From assembly GCA_000827205.1 (NCBI GenBank), contig KN832560.1, positions 1,494,826 through 1,558,825 on the forward strand: a stretch of 64,000 bases of DNA, read 5' to 3'. This DNA is from Plicaturopsis crispa FD-325 SS-3. Its lineage: Eukaryota; Basidiomycota; Agaricomycetes; Amylocorticiales; Amylocorticiaceae. The notes under the pieces were generated by a model. The model saw nothing but the letters and a program-made list of their open reading frames with translations, made no database searches and had not been told where the DNA came from. Positions 35,296 to 45,145 of the stretch are shown here, in pieces; positions within the stretch are counted from its first letter, which is position 1; every line of letters starts with the position of its first letter. A program made the position numbers and the translations under genes.

Positions 35296-36091
35296 GATAT
35301 TTGGTGTGGGCGTGGGTTTATTACAGGGTGTAAAGCAGAGGAAAGAAAACGGCGTGTGGGGCGCAGGAAGGTATGTGGGGAGGTTGAAACGATTGCAGCG
35401 ACTTATATCTGATTTATCTATCCAGTGGCTTGCCAGACAAAAGGGCGCTTGATGTTAGGATTGTGCCATTCCTGGCGCGCCGATGGATGAAAGGAACAGG
35501 TTACGATACCGCTTTCGTCCCTTTCATTTGTTCTCTTCCCTTATCTTATGCGGCCTTGTAATTAGCAGTGACGCTTCTTATCCAGCTTCTTTTGACAGGT
35601 CGTTCTGTTCAATAACCACGTGTACTATTCCTGGGTTGACGCTGTACGCCACATTTTTCGCCGCAAATATGCATCAATTACACTCACTTGTGCACCAACT
35701 GTACATGTCGCTATTGTCTATCTTGATACAGGATTGCACTGGGTTACGGGAGTACATACTGGCTTTACAGGAGCACATCAGCGCAGGCCGTTGTTCTCAT
35801 CCTGTTTTGTGTCGGCGTGCTGACTTCTATAACCAGAAACGTGCAGCCTTCAGTTAGGCAGTTGCAACTGGCTGTCGTTATCATCGTATGGTAGATACAT
35901 ACACTGCACGGCGAGTTGCGATTGTTCTATACCCGCTCAGTTTGTTTGTTTCAACGCCATTCACTCACACGTCCCGCAGAAATGGGTGGCAACAACTCCA
36001 TACTCTCTTCGCTTTCTCGTTACACTGTCATTATGCTAGATACAAATGAAGGACCATCTGCACTCCAACTCTCGTCGCACATCTCTGAAAT
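35296..36091. other. Spacer with conserved 3' flank of the repeat-protein gene
   Basis: About 800 bp. No gene. The segment 35987-36050 closely matches 38282-38345, downstream of the paralogue, and is listed as a repeat. Confidence 0.5.
35987..36050. repeat. Conserved 3' flank, copy 1 (partner 38282-38345)
   Basis: Both segments share GTGGCAACAACTCCATACTC and continue nearly identical for about 60 bp just past the stop codons of the two secreted repeat-protein genes. This shows that the duplication included their 3' regions. Confidence 0.75.
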
Positions 36092-37063
36092 CTAGTCCAG
36101 CTCATCCACAACGCGCTTTACCATGCTCTCCAGCATCCGGGTCGCCAGCGCGACCTCCGCCTCCGGGTCGCGCTTGCACCCGCCGAGGCCGAGCGCAAGG
36201 AGGTGCTCGCACGTCAGCGACGGCTGCTGGCCGGGCTGCAGTACCAGGCGCTTCGCGTTGACGGGGATCGTCTCGACGGGCTGGAGGTTCTGGGGCAGCT
36301 TGAAGCCCGCGGGGAGCTGGAACGGCTCGGGCTCGGGCTCACGGAGCGCTTTGAGGCCCGCGGGGAGGTTGAGCTGTTTCGCGCCCGGGGGCAAGACGAA
36401 CGGCTCGCGCTTCAGCGCGTGCGTGTTGGTGGGGATCGTCTCGACGGGCTTGAAGCCCTCGGGCAGCTTGAACGGCTCCGGCTCACGGAGCGCCTTGATG
36501 CCCGCGGGGAGATCGAGCTGCTTCGCGCCCGGGGGCAAGACGAACGGCTCGCGCTTGAGGGCGTGCGTGTTGGTGGGGATCGTCTCGACGGGCTTGAAGC
36601 CCTCGGGCAGCTTGAATGGCTCAGGCTCAGGCTCGCGGAGGGCCTTGATGCCCTGCGGCAGGTCGTTAATGGGCCGGGAGCCGGGGGGCAGCACGAATGG
36701 CTCTGGCTCCGGCTCGCGCTTGAGCGCGCAGAAGTCGCCCTTGCACTTGAGGGGCACGCCGTCTATGATGACGGGCGCGGGCTCTGGCTCGCGCTTAAGT
36801 GCGCAGATGTTGCCCTTGCACTCAAGCTCTGTCGAGCCCTCCGTGAGGACGGGAGAGCGCTTGGGGCCGAAGAAGCCAGGCTTGATAGCGGGGTTGGGGA
36901 AAGGACTGTTCCCTAGCACATTGCTAGATTGTGTAGTCGTAAGAATGTGTCTCCAAGTGAGGGCGACGCAATGAGAGCAAACTCACGAGTTCAAAGGCGC
37001 GGCAAGCACACCGGATGCGGCGAGCGAGAGAAGGACGGCAGAGACTGTGGTGGATGTGTACAT
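36092..37063 (-). CDS. Secreted Kex2-site repeat protein, copy 1
   Basis: Two exons on the minus strand (37063-36987, 36923-36092) give 302 aa. A signal peptide is clear (MYTSTTVSAVLLSLAASGVLA, cut near residue 21-23). The mature part is built of tandem modules with Lys-Arg pairs, the cleavage sites of the Golgi protease Kex2: GPKRSP, two CALKREPEP, two HALKREPF, NAKRLV, GCKRDP and MVKRVV. Single-Arg ALREPEP junctions alternate with them. Between sites lie Pro/Leu-rich segments such as REPFVLPPGAKQLDLPAGI and FKLPEGFKPVETIPTNTHA. A higher-order 48-aa unit is repeated twice almost exactly (144-bp period in the DNA). Two CKG(N/D)xCAL elements and a C-terminal CEHLLALGLGGCKRD supply possible disulfides. 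The C-terminus ends MVKRVVDELD. If processed, it would release several peptides. Fungal Kex2-processed repeat proteins include the Ustilago repellent Rep1; homology to it is not claimed. The function is unknown. Confidence 0.88.
36391..36678. repeat. 144-bp tandem repeat inside the secreted protein gene
   Basis: The sequence beginning GCAAGACGAACGGCTCGCGC at 36391 recurs at 36535, a period of 144 bp, equal to 48 codons. The two units are nearly identical, which points to recent unequal crossing-over or gene conversion. Confidence 0.8.
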
Positions 37064-37071
37064 CGTGACGT

Positions 37072-37260
37072 AGATTGTGTTGGATTAGATTAAGTGCGGG
37101 GAAAAAGATCGTGCAATAAATGTAAAGCAAATTAACAAGGCTGATCACAGAATCTGTTAGCAATCCACTGCTAGAGTATTCCAGTGAGAGATACGCACTA
37201 TCCAGTACCCGGAAAGCGAAGGAGGTTCGTGACGTGAGAGGGGGAGCGCAGCTGGGGAAT
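37072..37260. repeat. Conserved 5' flank, copy 1 (partner about 39806-39992)
   Basis: Upstream of both repeat-protein ATGs the sequence is alike in blocks: a TTGGATTAGATTAAGTGCGG-like stretch, ATTAACAAGGCT, and CACTATCCAGTACCCGGAAAG followed by GAGCGCAGCTG. The intervening bases differ, as expected for an older duplication that keeps functional promoter or 5' UTR elements. Confidence 0.7.
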
Positions 37261-37281
37261 GGTGACCGTGAATCGCCTGCC

Positions 37282-37287
37282 TTTATA
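37282..37287 (-). promoter_or_regulatory. TATA box of secreted repeat protein copy 1
   Basis: Minus-strand TATAAA, 219 bp upstream of the ATG at 37063. The paralogue has the same box at the same distance (40017-40022), which supports function. The long distance implies a long 5' UTR, possibly with an intron. Confidence 0.55.
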
Positions 37288-38281
37288 CCTGACCTTACCA
37301 TTGCATGGCGGTGGTGTAATACACCGAACAGCCTTCGGCACGTCTGCATATGCATAAGTACATGCTCATGTGAGTGGAGCATCTTTGAAGTCGTCAAGTC
37401 ACTCTGATTGATGATCTCGGAGTCTTCTGAGAGTTTGAAAGTGATTCGGCATGTGCGTTGTGGATTCAAGTCTGGATATCTCTGACTGTAAACATAGTCT
37501 GCCGGTCAGTACCAATCTTTGACAGGACTCTACAACGATTGTGCTCACCGTAACGCTCAAATTCTGGTGACCTTGCAGGAATCCTCTCACCTAAGTTCCC
37601 TGTAGATCGGCAGACTCCGGAGTGCTGCTGTGCTCGCGTAGCTGACCCACGGGCCCCCCGGCGTTAGAAGTGATAGCAATGGCATGCGCACTGCTCGGGG
37701 CTACTGCTATGATCGGTTACTTATATATTTAGGATGCGCCACGTATCGAAAGTAAGAAAGTCGCAAGGCTCTTAGCAGCCACAGAGAGAGTTTCAGCAGG
37801 TGCCAGCAGCCAGGTGTTCGAAGAGCGTTATAGCAGTTCTGGCAGCAGCAGCGACGGTTGACTTAGTTGAGCGCTAAGCGCTGAGCGACGGAGGCCGGGT
37901 CAAGACGGTCATGTACCTCGCTTAGCCGAGCACATGCACGGCGTCGCGTGTTGACGCGTTGTCTCCTGCGTAACACGCTCGAACTTTAGGTACTAGCTAG
38001 CCATGGTCGATATTGGCATCATCAAACTGTAACAGTCGAAAATATCCGCAGTTAGTATGTGTACAATCCGCTAGGTACTTATGTCCCAACAGTGCATGGC
38101 CATCGAACTCGCAAATGTTCTCCTGAGTATGTAGTCTACTTGGTATTAATCCCCGGTTTCCCTCCCGAAGATTGCATCCCAAATTCGATTGCGCAGAGTC
38201 ATTTTAATGGAAGTTTGACGCTTGACATGTAGAGCTCGAATTGAACACGACAGATGCACTCAAGACGGCACTCGCAAAATA
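37288..38281. other. Spacer between the two secreted repeat-protein genes
   Basis: About 1 kb. No gene is supported; only short frames without recognisable features. The transition out of the duplicated segment occurs at both edges. Confidence 0.45.
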
Positions 38282-38345
38282 GTGGCAACAACTCCATACT
38301 CTCTTCGCTTTCTCATTACTTTGTCATCCTGCTAGGCATAAATCA
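38282..38345. repeat. Conserved 3' flank, copy 2 (partner 35987-36050)
   Basis: Second copy of the shared segment that follows the stop codon of each secreted repeat-protein gene. Confidence 0.75.
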
Positions 38346-38355
38346 AACACATAAT

Positions 38356-39798
38356 CTAATCCAGCTCATCTACGACGCGCTTGACCATGTCCTGGAGCAT
38401 CCTGTTCGCGAGAGCGATCTCCGCCTCCGGGTCGCGCCTGCATCCACCGAGGCCGAGCGCCACGAGCTGTCCGCACGACGAGAGCTGGCCCGCAGAGAGG
38501 GCGGGGCCAGTGGACGGGAGACGGTTGGCGACAGCGGCGCTTCCGCGGACGGTCGCATCCGCAGGGACATCACGGCTGTTCACAAAGTGGTGGACACGCT
38601 CATCCGGGATCGTGATGGCCGGCTTGGTGAAGCCTTGCGCCGCACGACCCTGCGGGTGGTGGACGGTCTCGTCCGCAGGGACGTCACGGGCGTTCTTACC
38701 GAAGCGCTCGTCCGGGATCGTGATTTCCGGCTTGGTGAAGCCTGGCAGCGCGCGACCGAAGAACTTCGCGCCCGCAGGGAAGTTTGGGGCAGCGCCCGCA
38801 GGGAAGCTAGGGGCAGCACCGTTGGGGGCAGGGCTAGATTAGACGTGCATGAGAATGTGCCCGCAGAGATATATTGGACACAACTCACAAGTTTGCGCCA
38901 GCGAATCCAGGGACATCGCGACGGCACCCGCCCGGAATTTGCGAGCAAGCAGACAGCTGGCCCGCAGTGAAGCCGGTGTTGGGAAGACGGGGCTCTGTCG
39001 CGGGGAGGGCGGGGAGGCCCCGGCTGTTCTTACCGAAGCGCTCGTCCGGGATCGTGATAGGCGGGCGGGTGCCTTGCGACAGCACCCTCCCGAAGAGCTT
39101 CACGGCCGCAGCGACGTGGGGGCTAAATCGGACTTGCATGAGGATGGGCCCGCATGGATAGGTGAAACACGACTCACAACTGTGCGGGATCAAAGTCCGG
39201 TACATCGCGACGGCACCCGCCACGGATTTGCGAGCAAGCAGCCAGCTGGCCCGCGGTGAAGCCGGTGTTGGGAAGACGGGGCTCTGTCGCGGGGAGGGCG
39301 GGGATGGCCGTGGGCTGGGCCGCACGCGCCTGCGGGTGGTGGACAGTCTCGTCCGCAGGGGGGTCATCTGAGCGGGCCGCGGCCGCCTTCGTGGGTTTGG
39401 CGTGGGCCTTCCCGTGCTTGGGCTTGTGCGCACGCGCCTGCGGGTGGTGGACGGTCTCGTCCGCAGGGACGTCACGGGCGTTCTTGCCGAAGCGTTCGTC
39501 CGGGATCGTGATTTCCGGCTTGGTGAAGCCTTGCAGCGCGCGACCGAAGAGCTTGGGGCGGGGTGCGTTGGGCAGGCCACTCAGAACGTCAGACACAGAC
39601 GGCGTGATCTTAGAGATCGCACCGGCGCTGGATTGGGCACGCGTAAGGGTGTGCATTCATATAGGCAAGAAGTAAAACTTACGGGTTTGCGCGCGGGACA
39701 GGCTCGCCAGAGATGCCGCCAGATTGTGCGCCGCCAGATGCAGCGGCCGATGCCGCGAGCGAGATGAGGATGGCAGAGACGGTGGTAGACGTGTACAT
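38356..39798 (-). CDS. Secreted Kex2-site repeat protein, copy 2
   Basis: Four exons on the minus strand (39798-39683, 39627-39178, 39122-38889, 38833-38356) give 425 aa, all junctions GT-AG and in frame. The signal peptide (MYTSTTVSAILISLAASAAA) is almost the same as in copy 1, and so is the C-terminal module LGLGGCRRDPEAEIALANRM...MVKRVVDELD. The middle is quite different: four ITIPDER elements, several with the fuller form KPEITIPDERFGKNARDVPA, and repeated PADETVHHPQ(A/G)R blocks. Three modules of the form AGQL-x2-C-x6-GGCRRD each end in a dibasic Arg-Arg site: near the end of exon 2, exon 3 and in exon 4. Expected to be secreted and cut by Kex2-type protease. No enzyme gene for peptide modification lies nearby. 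Function unknown; it may be a structural or surface peptide source. Confidence 0.87.
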
Positions 39799-39805
39799 CG
39801 TGATG

Positions 39806-39992
39806 TGAATTGATTTGGATTGGATTGGATTAGGTGCGGGTGAATGAGCGTAAAGTGACTATAGAGCAGATTAACAAGGCTAAAATAAATTGGTTAGTGC
39901 TGCATTCGAATGGCTGGAAGTGCAATGCTCACTATCCAGTACCCGGAAAGCGAATGAGAGTCGTTAACTTGAGAGAGGGAGCGCAGCTGAGG
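39806..39992. repeat. Conserved 5' flank, copy 2 (partner 37072-37260)
   Basis: Matches the upstream region of copy 1 in several blocks, including the TTGGATTAGG-TGCGGG stretch, TTAACAAGGCT and CTATCCAGTACCCGGAAAGCG. Confidence 0.7.
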
Positions 39993-40016
39993 GAAGTCGA
40001 GAATACATGGTTAGCC

Positions 40017-40022
40017 TTTATA
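40017..40022 (-). promoter_or_regulatory. TATA box of secreted repeat protein copy 2
   Basis: Minus-strand TATAAA, 219 bp upstream of the ATG at 39798, the same spacing as in copy 1. Confidence 0.55.
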
Positions 40023-40398
40023 GAAAGCTGCACCGTACCTTCAGGCGAGTATGGCTGTGTTGGGACCCACCATAAGACCGAGCGCGCACGCGGCGTGAAG
40101 TAGTGCCACATACCATATGTGGAGTAAGTCCCTGGTCTCTGATTGATGTGGCGAGGCCGCGGAGTTCTGAGGTTGAATACTGGACTAGCTGCTAGTAGAC
40201 TTGTAGCCCAGGGATGTGGCGAGACTCAACGAGTAGCTCGTATAAAAGTGACCTGAGCAAAGATCTGAGGGGGGGATCCCGAGGCGTTTGAAGGGCATAG
40301 CAGATCTTGTGCGTCGTGTACACCGAAGACCGACCAAAGTCGCCTACAGATCGATGACCAGGTTAGCTTAGGGTCAGCATATAGTTAACTCCAGCCGT

Positions 40399-40406
40399 AC
40401 TAGCAA
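40399..40406. repeat. Target-site duplication, left
   Basis: ACTAGCAA directly precedes the left inverted repeat of the element and is repeated exactly at 40754-40761. Confidence 0.85.
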
Positions 40407-40753
40407 AGGACCCCCGAATATTAGGCTAAATGCCGTTTGAACCATCCGGGCAAAATTTGCACTTTTCGCCCGAAGGCCATATGCCATCCGGGCAAAAATC
40501 TTGCCCTCTGCGAGGGAGGCCATGTCGCGTCCGGGCAAGATTTTTGCAGGGGGAAGGGGTGGCGCCGCAGGCGCCGCCACCAAAATTTTGCGCGTATGCA
40601 CGTGACCTTTTGGGTGGGCAAAGCGCCCGAAAAGGCAATAAGGCCAGTTGCCATCCGGGCAAAATGGGATCCGTCCCTCGCAAATCATCCGGGCAAAAAA
40701 AATCAGCTTTTGTGATTTTCATAACGGCATTTACCCTAATATTCGGGGGTCCT
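40407..40753. mobile_element. Non-autonomous inverted-repeat DNA transposon (MITE), 347 bp
   Basis: Terminal inverted repeats of 31 bp (40407-40437 and 40723-40753) match with a single mismatch; each begins AGGACCCCCGAATATTAGG from the outside. Perfect 8-bp duplications ACTAGCAA flank it. There is no transposase frame, so it would be mobilised in trans. The interior is unlike its surroundings: it holds four exact CATCCGGGCAAAA copies (40443, 40485, 40652, 40686), one diverged copy near 40530, and GC-rich arms around GGCGCCGCAGGCGCCGCC. An 8-bp duplication fits hAT and also KDZ (Zisupton-type) elements, the latter abundant in mushrooms; the ends do not decide between them. Near identity of the ends and intact duplications suggest recent insertion. 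Confidence 0.88.
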
Positions 40754-40761
40754 ACTAGCAA
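40754..40761. repeat. Target-site duplication, right
   Basis: Exact second copy of ACTAGCAA. Confidence 0.85.
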
Positions 40762-41526
40762 GTAGCGCCGAGGCTTCAATATTAATGATAGTGATTTGAC
40801 GCTCGGGGTTAACTCGTGATCCACGACTTATCCACGACAACCATGATCAAGTTTAGGCCTGAGTTAAGCTTGGCTGTATCGCGAGCGGAGAGCGAAGGGG
40901 TGACCGTGTGGCAAGTCACTCCAAGTTGGTGCCAAGTATACCACCGGGAAGCATGTACGCCATCTTACCAAGTGGACTGACAAGCTCCATGGAGAATAGA
41001 CATGAAACGTCGCTACGGTCACGTCGAATCGCATATTCACGCACATGTACCGCGTCGCGCGTCGACATAGGCGCGTTCTACGTGACGAACACAAACATCG
41101 TCGCGCAGCTTCCGAAGTCGGTCAATGACTGTGTATACTGGAATTTGACTGCGAGAGTACCTTGGACGTTTGAGCTATTTGAGGCTGATCGGCTATCCAA
41201 ACATTCCGGATGGTTTTGCGTCGCCTCCTACGATTATAACTGTACAAAGGTTAGTGCTAGGGCGCGTTGCATGAATCGCAGGCCCTTTTTACCTTGGAAC
41301 GTTGATATCGAAACCGATGAAGTTGAAAGCGAATGCAACGTAGTCGAAATTTTGACTGGTCCTACAAGTAAAAGCCCAAGCGCTGTATACAATCAGTCTC
41401 GATTGTAAGGCGCTTCAGACATCCGACGACAACCTATATATATAGCTCGCGACATTATTGCTTGCATCGTCATTCATACAAAGCAGCACAAACCCTCATA
41501 CCTTCTGAGCAAAGTTCCACGCAAAC
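40762..41526. other. Spacer; one doubtful ORF; TATA box at 41435-41442
   Basis: A 151-codon plus-strand frame starts at ATG 40953 and ends at 41408. It has no recognisable domain or splicing support and I do not call it. A TATATATA run at 41435-41442, about 85 bp before the ATG at 41527, is a likely TATA box for the next gene. Confidence 0.4.
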
Positions 41527-42087
41527 ATGACGCTCATTCACCGTTACGCGGTCGCCTCTGAGTACGCCGACATGCTCTCCACCACTCCCGACAAAGCAAG
41601 CTCCAGCCGAAAGCAACGCCGCTCCAGCTGGATGACGAGTGACATGTCCGTCCAGACCGAAGCGTGGCAGAACGCGCTCTGCCCAAGCGCACGCGAGCTG
41701 CAGGCAGTCCTAGCCCGCATGCGCGCGGACCCGGACCTCTCGCAGGCGCGCGTCTTCGCCTACCTCGCGCCGCTCCTCGTCTTCACCACGCTCGTCGTCC
41801 TAGCGCTCATCGTTCTCCACGTTCCCAAGGCGCAGCTAGCCACGATCAGGATACTCGAGCACCCGATGGCCAACGTGAAGCAGCTGGCCGGGGCGATCGG
41901 AGCGGTAGTCCTCGGCATTACAGGCGGCGTGGTTGTGCTGCGGGTGGTCATCTGGGCCTTGTCAAAGGCCGTAGGCGCGTTCACAGAGATGACACTCAAG
42001 GAAGTAGAGGGAAAAAGAGACGAAGACGCCCAGGAGGTGACACTGGCACTCACAAGCACGGATGTCCTCGGCGGTATCTTCTCGTAA
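41527..42087 (+). CDS. Small two-helix membrane protein, 186 aa
   Basis: A single exon with a TATA box about 85 bp upstream. Residues 1-78 are hydrophilic, with a Ser/Lys/Arg-rich stretch (SSSRKQRRSSW) that could be phosphorylated. Two hydrophobic segments follow: about 79-99 (YLAPLLVFTTLVVLALIVLHV) and 121-145 (AGAIGAVVLGITGGVVVLRVV region). A short acidic-basic C-terminal tail ends in LGGIFS. There is no cleavable signal peptide, so both ends probably face the same side of a membrane. The family is not recognised. High G/C in third codon positions and the promoter box support a true gene. Confidence 0.68.
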   Translation: MTLIHRYAVASEYADMLSTTPDKASSSRKQRRSSWMTSDMSVQTEAWQNALCPSARELQAVLARMRADPDLSQARVFAYLAPLLVFTTLVVLALIVLHVPKAQLATIRILEHPMANVKQLAGAIGAVVLGITGGVVVLRVVIWALSKAVGAFTEMTLKEVEGKRDEDAQEVTLALTSTDVLGGIFS

Positions 42088-42215
42088 CGCATGCGCTGGG
42101 TGGTCGTAATTGTATGGTATATTTTGTTATGGATGGTAAACTGCACGATGATACCTCTGCAAGGGCATGTTAGCGCAAAGGCCAGTGACTGTAACGAACG
42201 TAAGCCAGAACCCCT

Positions 42216-45145
42216 TCATTGACGCGCCGACCCGCCAATACGATCGCTCTCCAAATCCATGGAGCCATCTACACTCTCGAACGTCGACAGCCTTCGCCTA
42301 CCTCCAGGGCGCCCAATGGGAACGCCTTGTCGTACCTCAACTTCGTCTTCGTCTTCATTTTCGTCTTCGCTTTCGATGGGTGTCTCCTGGGCAGAGCTGG
42401 ATGACTCGCCACGGGAGGCTTCTACATCCGACGTCTGTTGCTTCGTTGGTGCTCTCGGTCGATGTTCCAGGCTTTTCTCGGGAATCTAGCACAAGGTAAG
42501 ACAGCAGACTATCAGGATCTCAGGGGAGACGTATGAATGGCAAACGCACCGGTAGACGGATCAGATACGCAACAAACGTAGAGCATGCTGCAAGAGTGAA
42601 CACGGCTTTCAGGGCTATCGCGTACGAGTCCCTCGCAGACCTCTGCAAGTCAGGTGGCAAAATCGCCACAAGTTTGGCGGAATGTCGGATCTTCTTGATA
42701 AGCTGCGGCAGACGAATGGGCGCTGTTAGTAGTCCGGCGGCGGGGATGATAATAGTGCAAGGGCATTACGAACCTCGTCGGCATCAGGTGTTAGGATGCG
42801 AGCGTGTAGCTCGCGATCTAGGATGGACTGGAAGATAGCGGATGAGATAGCTACACCGCCGACCTGGCCAATGCCTCTGAATAGCTGCCCGAATCCCGTG
42901 CCAACCGCCATATGAGACTCTGCGTATACATGTCAAGGATTAGCAACTATATGAATTGAGAGAATGTAACTTACCAGGGAGGTGGGCGAGAAGGGCGACT
43001 GCGACACAGCGCATATTAGCGATCTCACACGGCGGAGGTAAGATGTACACGTACCCAGCATCGTCTGTAAGACAACAGCGTTCCCAAATCCAAGCGGTAT
43101 CTGCCCAACGATGCAGATTTGTAGCAGAAATAAGAAGAACCAAGTGAGACACTAACTATGCTTAACCACAGCTGAATTGGCCCTGAATCATCCCGCATGA
43201 ATCTAATGAGCATGGCACCAATGAATGGGAAAGCCCCGAACACCAGGTTAATCATCTTGTATTTCCCAGTGCGGTGCATCATGACCCCGGCGAAAACAGA
43301 ACCGATGGACATAGACACGCTGTTGGGCATCAGGTGCAGGCCTGACCCCAGAAAATAGTCAATCGGCCGAAATTTGTTATTCAGACCACTGTGCACTCAC
43401 CCGCGATTGATGCGTCCGTGAGTAAGACAGTTTGGAACCACATAGGGAAGAAATACATAACACTGAAGTTGCACAGTGCGACAAGAAAGTTGCTGCACCC
43501 GACCAACACGGGCACTTTCTGTTTTAGGAGGAAAGGCGCGAGCACGGGCTCGGGGGCAATAAACAGCTCAACAAGCACGAAGAGTATGAAGAAAATCACA
43601 CCAAGTGCGAGGGGCACAGATACTGCGAGAGAGCTCCACTACAATAGCGTTGATTACACACCATAAGGATGAGTAACAACGTAGGATGAGCAAGATTGAA
43701 ACTCACAGGCTGCTCTTCGTTGTATCGCGTACTGAGGAATACGAGTATAGAGCCGACCTGAATGAAGCAGTAGATTAACACGATACTTAGTCGAGATCTT
43801 ACTATCAAACTCACCGCAGCAAGCAATGTAGCACTCCCACCATAATCGATGCGCTTCAGGACCTCCTTCGCACTTTTGCTTTTCCCCTGCGTGGTCATGT
43901 TCTTTAATTGTCCAGTCAGACGGAAGACAGGAAGCTACTCACTGCCGTCACGTAGCGAAGATTTATCGAGGTCAAGATGAACGATGCGGCGAAGAATGGC
44001 ATCTGGATCAAGAAAGCCCATCGCCATCCAAACCTGCAGCACCCCATGAATACGCGAGGATATATAGAGCCCCCACAGTACATACCGATCGCTAATCAGG
44101 CCGCCGACTGGTCCTCCGAGACCCATTCCAAGCTATGGAATATCGTCAGAAGGGTCCGGGAATGCGATTTGTCCACTTACCCCATTGAAAATACTAGCGA
44201 CGCCCTGTGTAAGACCACGAGACTAGATGGATCGAAGTTAGGCATTGTCTGAGTTGGTCACCCTCCTGGCTTACACGCATGCTATACATGTCGCTTATGA
44301 TAATTCTGTAGTTAAGGAGTCAGCAAACAATCCAGCCTCGCAGGGAGAATAATACACTCACTGGCCGGTCGTGAATATGCCACCACCGCCTATGCCTGTG
44401 AGCTATGAAAATTTGAGAGGGATGTAAATGTGTAAATATGAGTCGTCCGTGGTACGCACGAATCTAGCTGCAATGAGCATGGGCATGTTGGTTGAGAACC
44501 CGCATGCCAGTGTTCCGACTGCAGCAAATACCACAGCCAGCTGATTCGCTCCACGACGACCTAAAACGTTTGACAACCTGCCGTACAATGGAGTAAATGT
44601 ACATGTCGCGAGGAGGAATCTATAGCCGGGGCAAGAGATAAGGCAGCGAATCACAAAAATCTGAGTAAACACACTCACGAGGTGCCCAGCCAGCTAGCTT
44701 GGTTTGCCCTGTGAAAGTCTGAAGAAATTGACGGTAACACTACAGATTTCGAGCGTTTAGTATCGATGGGCACAACCTTAGAATGGCACACTCACAAGTT
44801 GCAACGAGCGTAGCTGAATACTGTGTGTGAACACTCGGAGAGATGACTATTCGGAGAAGACGCACTGTTCAAAGACTACCGGAAATGATTGCTCGCGTGA
44901 GCAGTGATCCAGTGTCCTGAGAATATGCACTGGCTCACCGATAGAAAAGTTGCACACCAAACTCCCGCCAAGATTCCATAACGCGTTCGACGCGTTATAT
45001 CAAGTGGGCCAAGACGATTCGGGTCTTTATGAGAGCTCCCATTCGTTTCATCTGGGTTGCCGGTGCGAACTTGACCTTCTAGCAGTGGCGCGCGTTCAGA
45101 AACGGTCTTGACCGAAACCGACATCGGCGACTTCGTGAAAGACAT
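42216..45145 (-). CDS. MFS transporter (DHA2 / vacuolar basic amino-acid transporter type)
   Basis: Eighteen exons on the minus strand give 629 aa: 45145-44939, 44820-44796, 44739-44679, 44619-44460, 44402-44362, 44305-44275, 44222-44181, 44132-44086, 44033-43943, 43886-43815, 43757-43707, 43638-43401, 43341-43157, 43100-43055, 42998-42975, 42919-42774, 42702-42550, 42485-42216. All junctions are GT-AG and phases agree. The protein is a major facilitator with a cytosolic N-terminus (about 60 aa), TLLPSISSDFHRANQASWLG at TM1-TM2, motif A LYGRLSNVLGRRGA, GGPVGGLISDRFGWRW and further hydrophobic helices to about residue 520. Such features fit the Vba-type transporters that load basic amino acids into the vacuole, or a drug:H+ antiporter; the substrate is not decided. 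The tail is acidic and Ser-rich (SEDENEDEDEVEV). Several exons are only 24-47 bases long. At the 42703-42773 intron a second acceptor (after CTAACAG) could be used. Confidence 0.87.

Noticed and set aside
36123-36974. Long plus-strand frames opposite the first secreted repeat protein
   Set aside because: They mirror the repetitive GC-rich minus-strand gene, have no signal peptide or splice logic, and the minus strand has a clear signal peptide, paralogue and conserved ends.
36092-39798. Ribosomally made cyclic-peptide (ustiloxin/dikaritin-type) precursor genes
   Set aside because: Repeat cores lack the tyrosine-containing segments of that class, and no UstY-type oxidase or other tailoring gene is nearby. 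Kex2-type cleavage alone is not enough.
40953-41408. 151-codon plus-strand frame near the transposon
   Set aside because: No domain, no promoter box at a suitable distance, and poor codon bias; kept only as a note.
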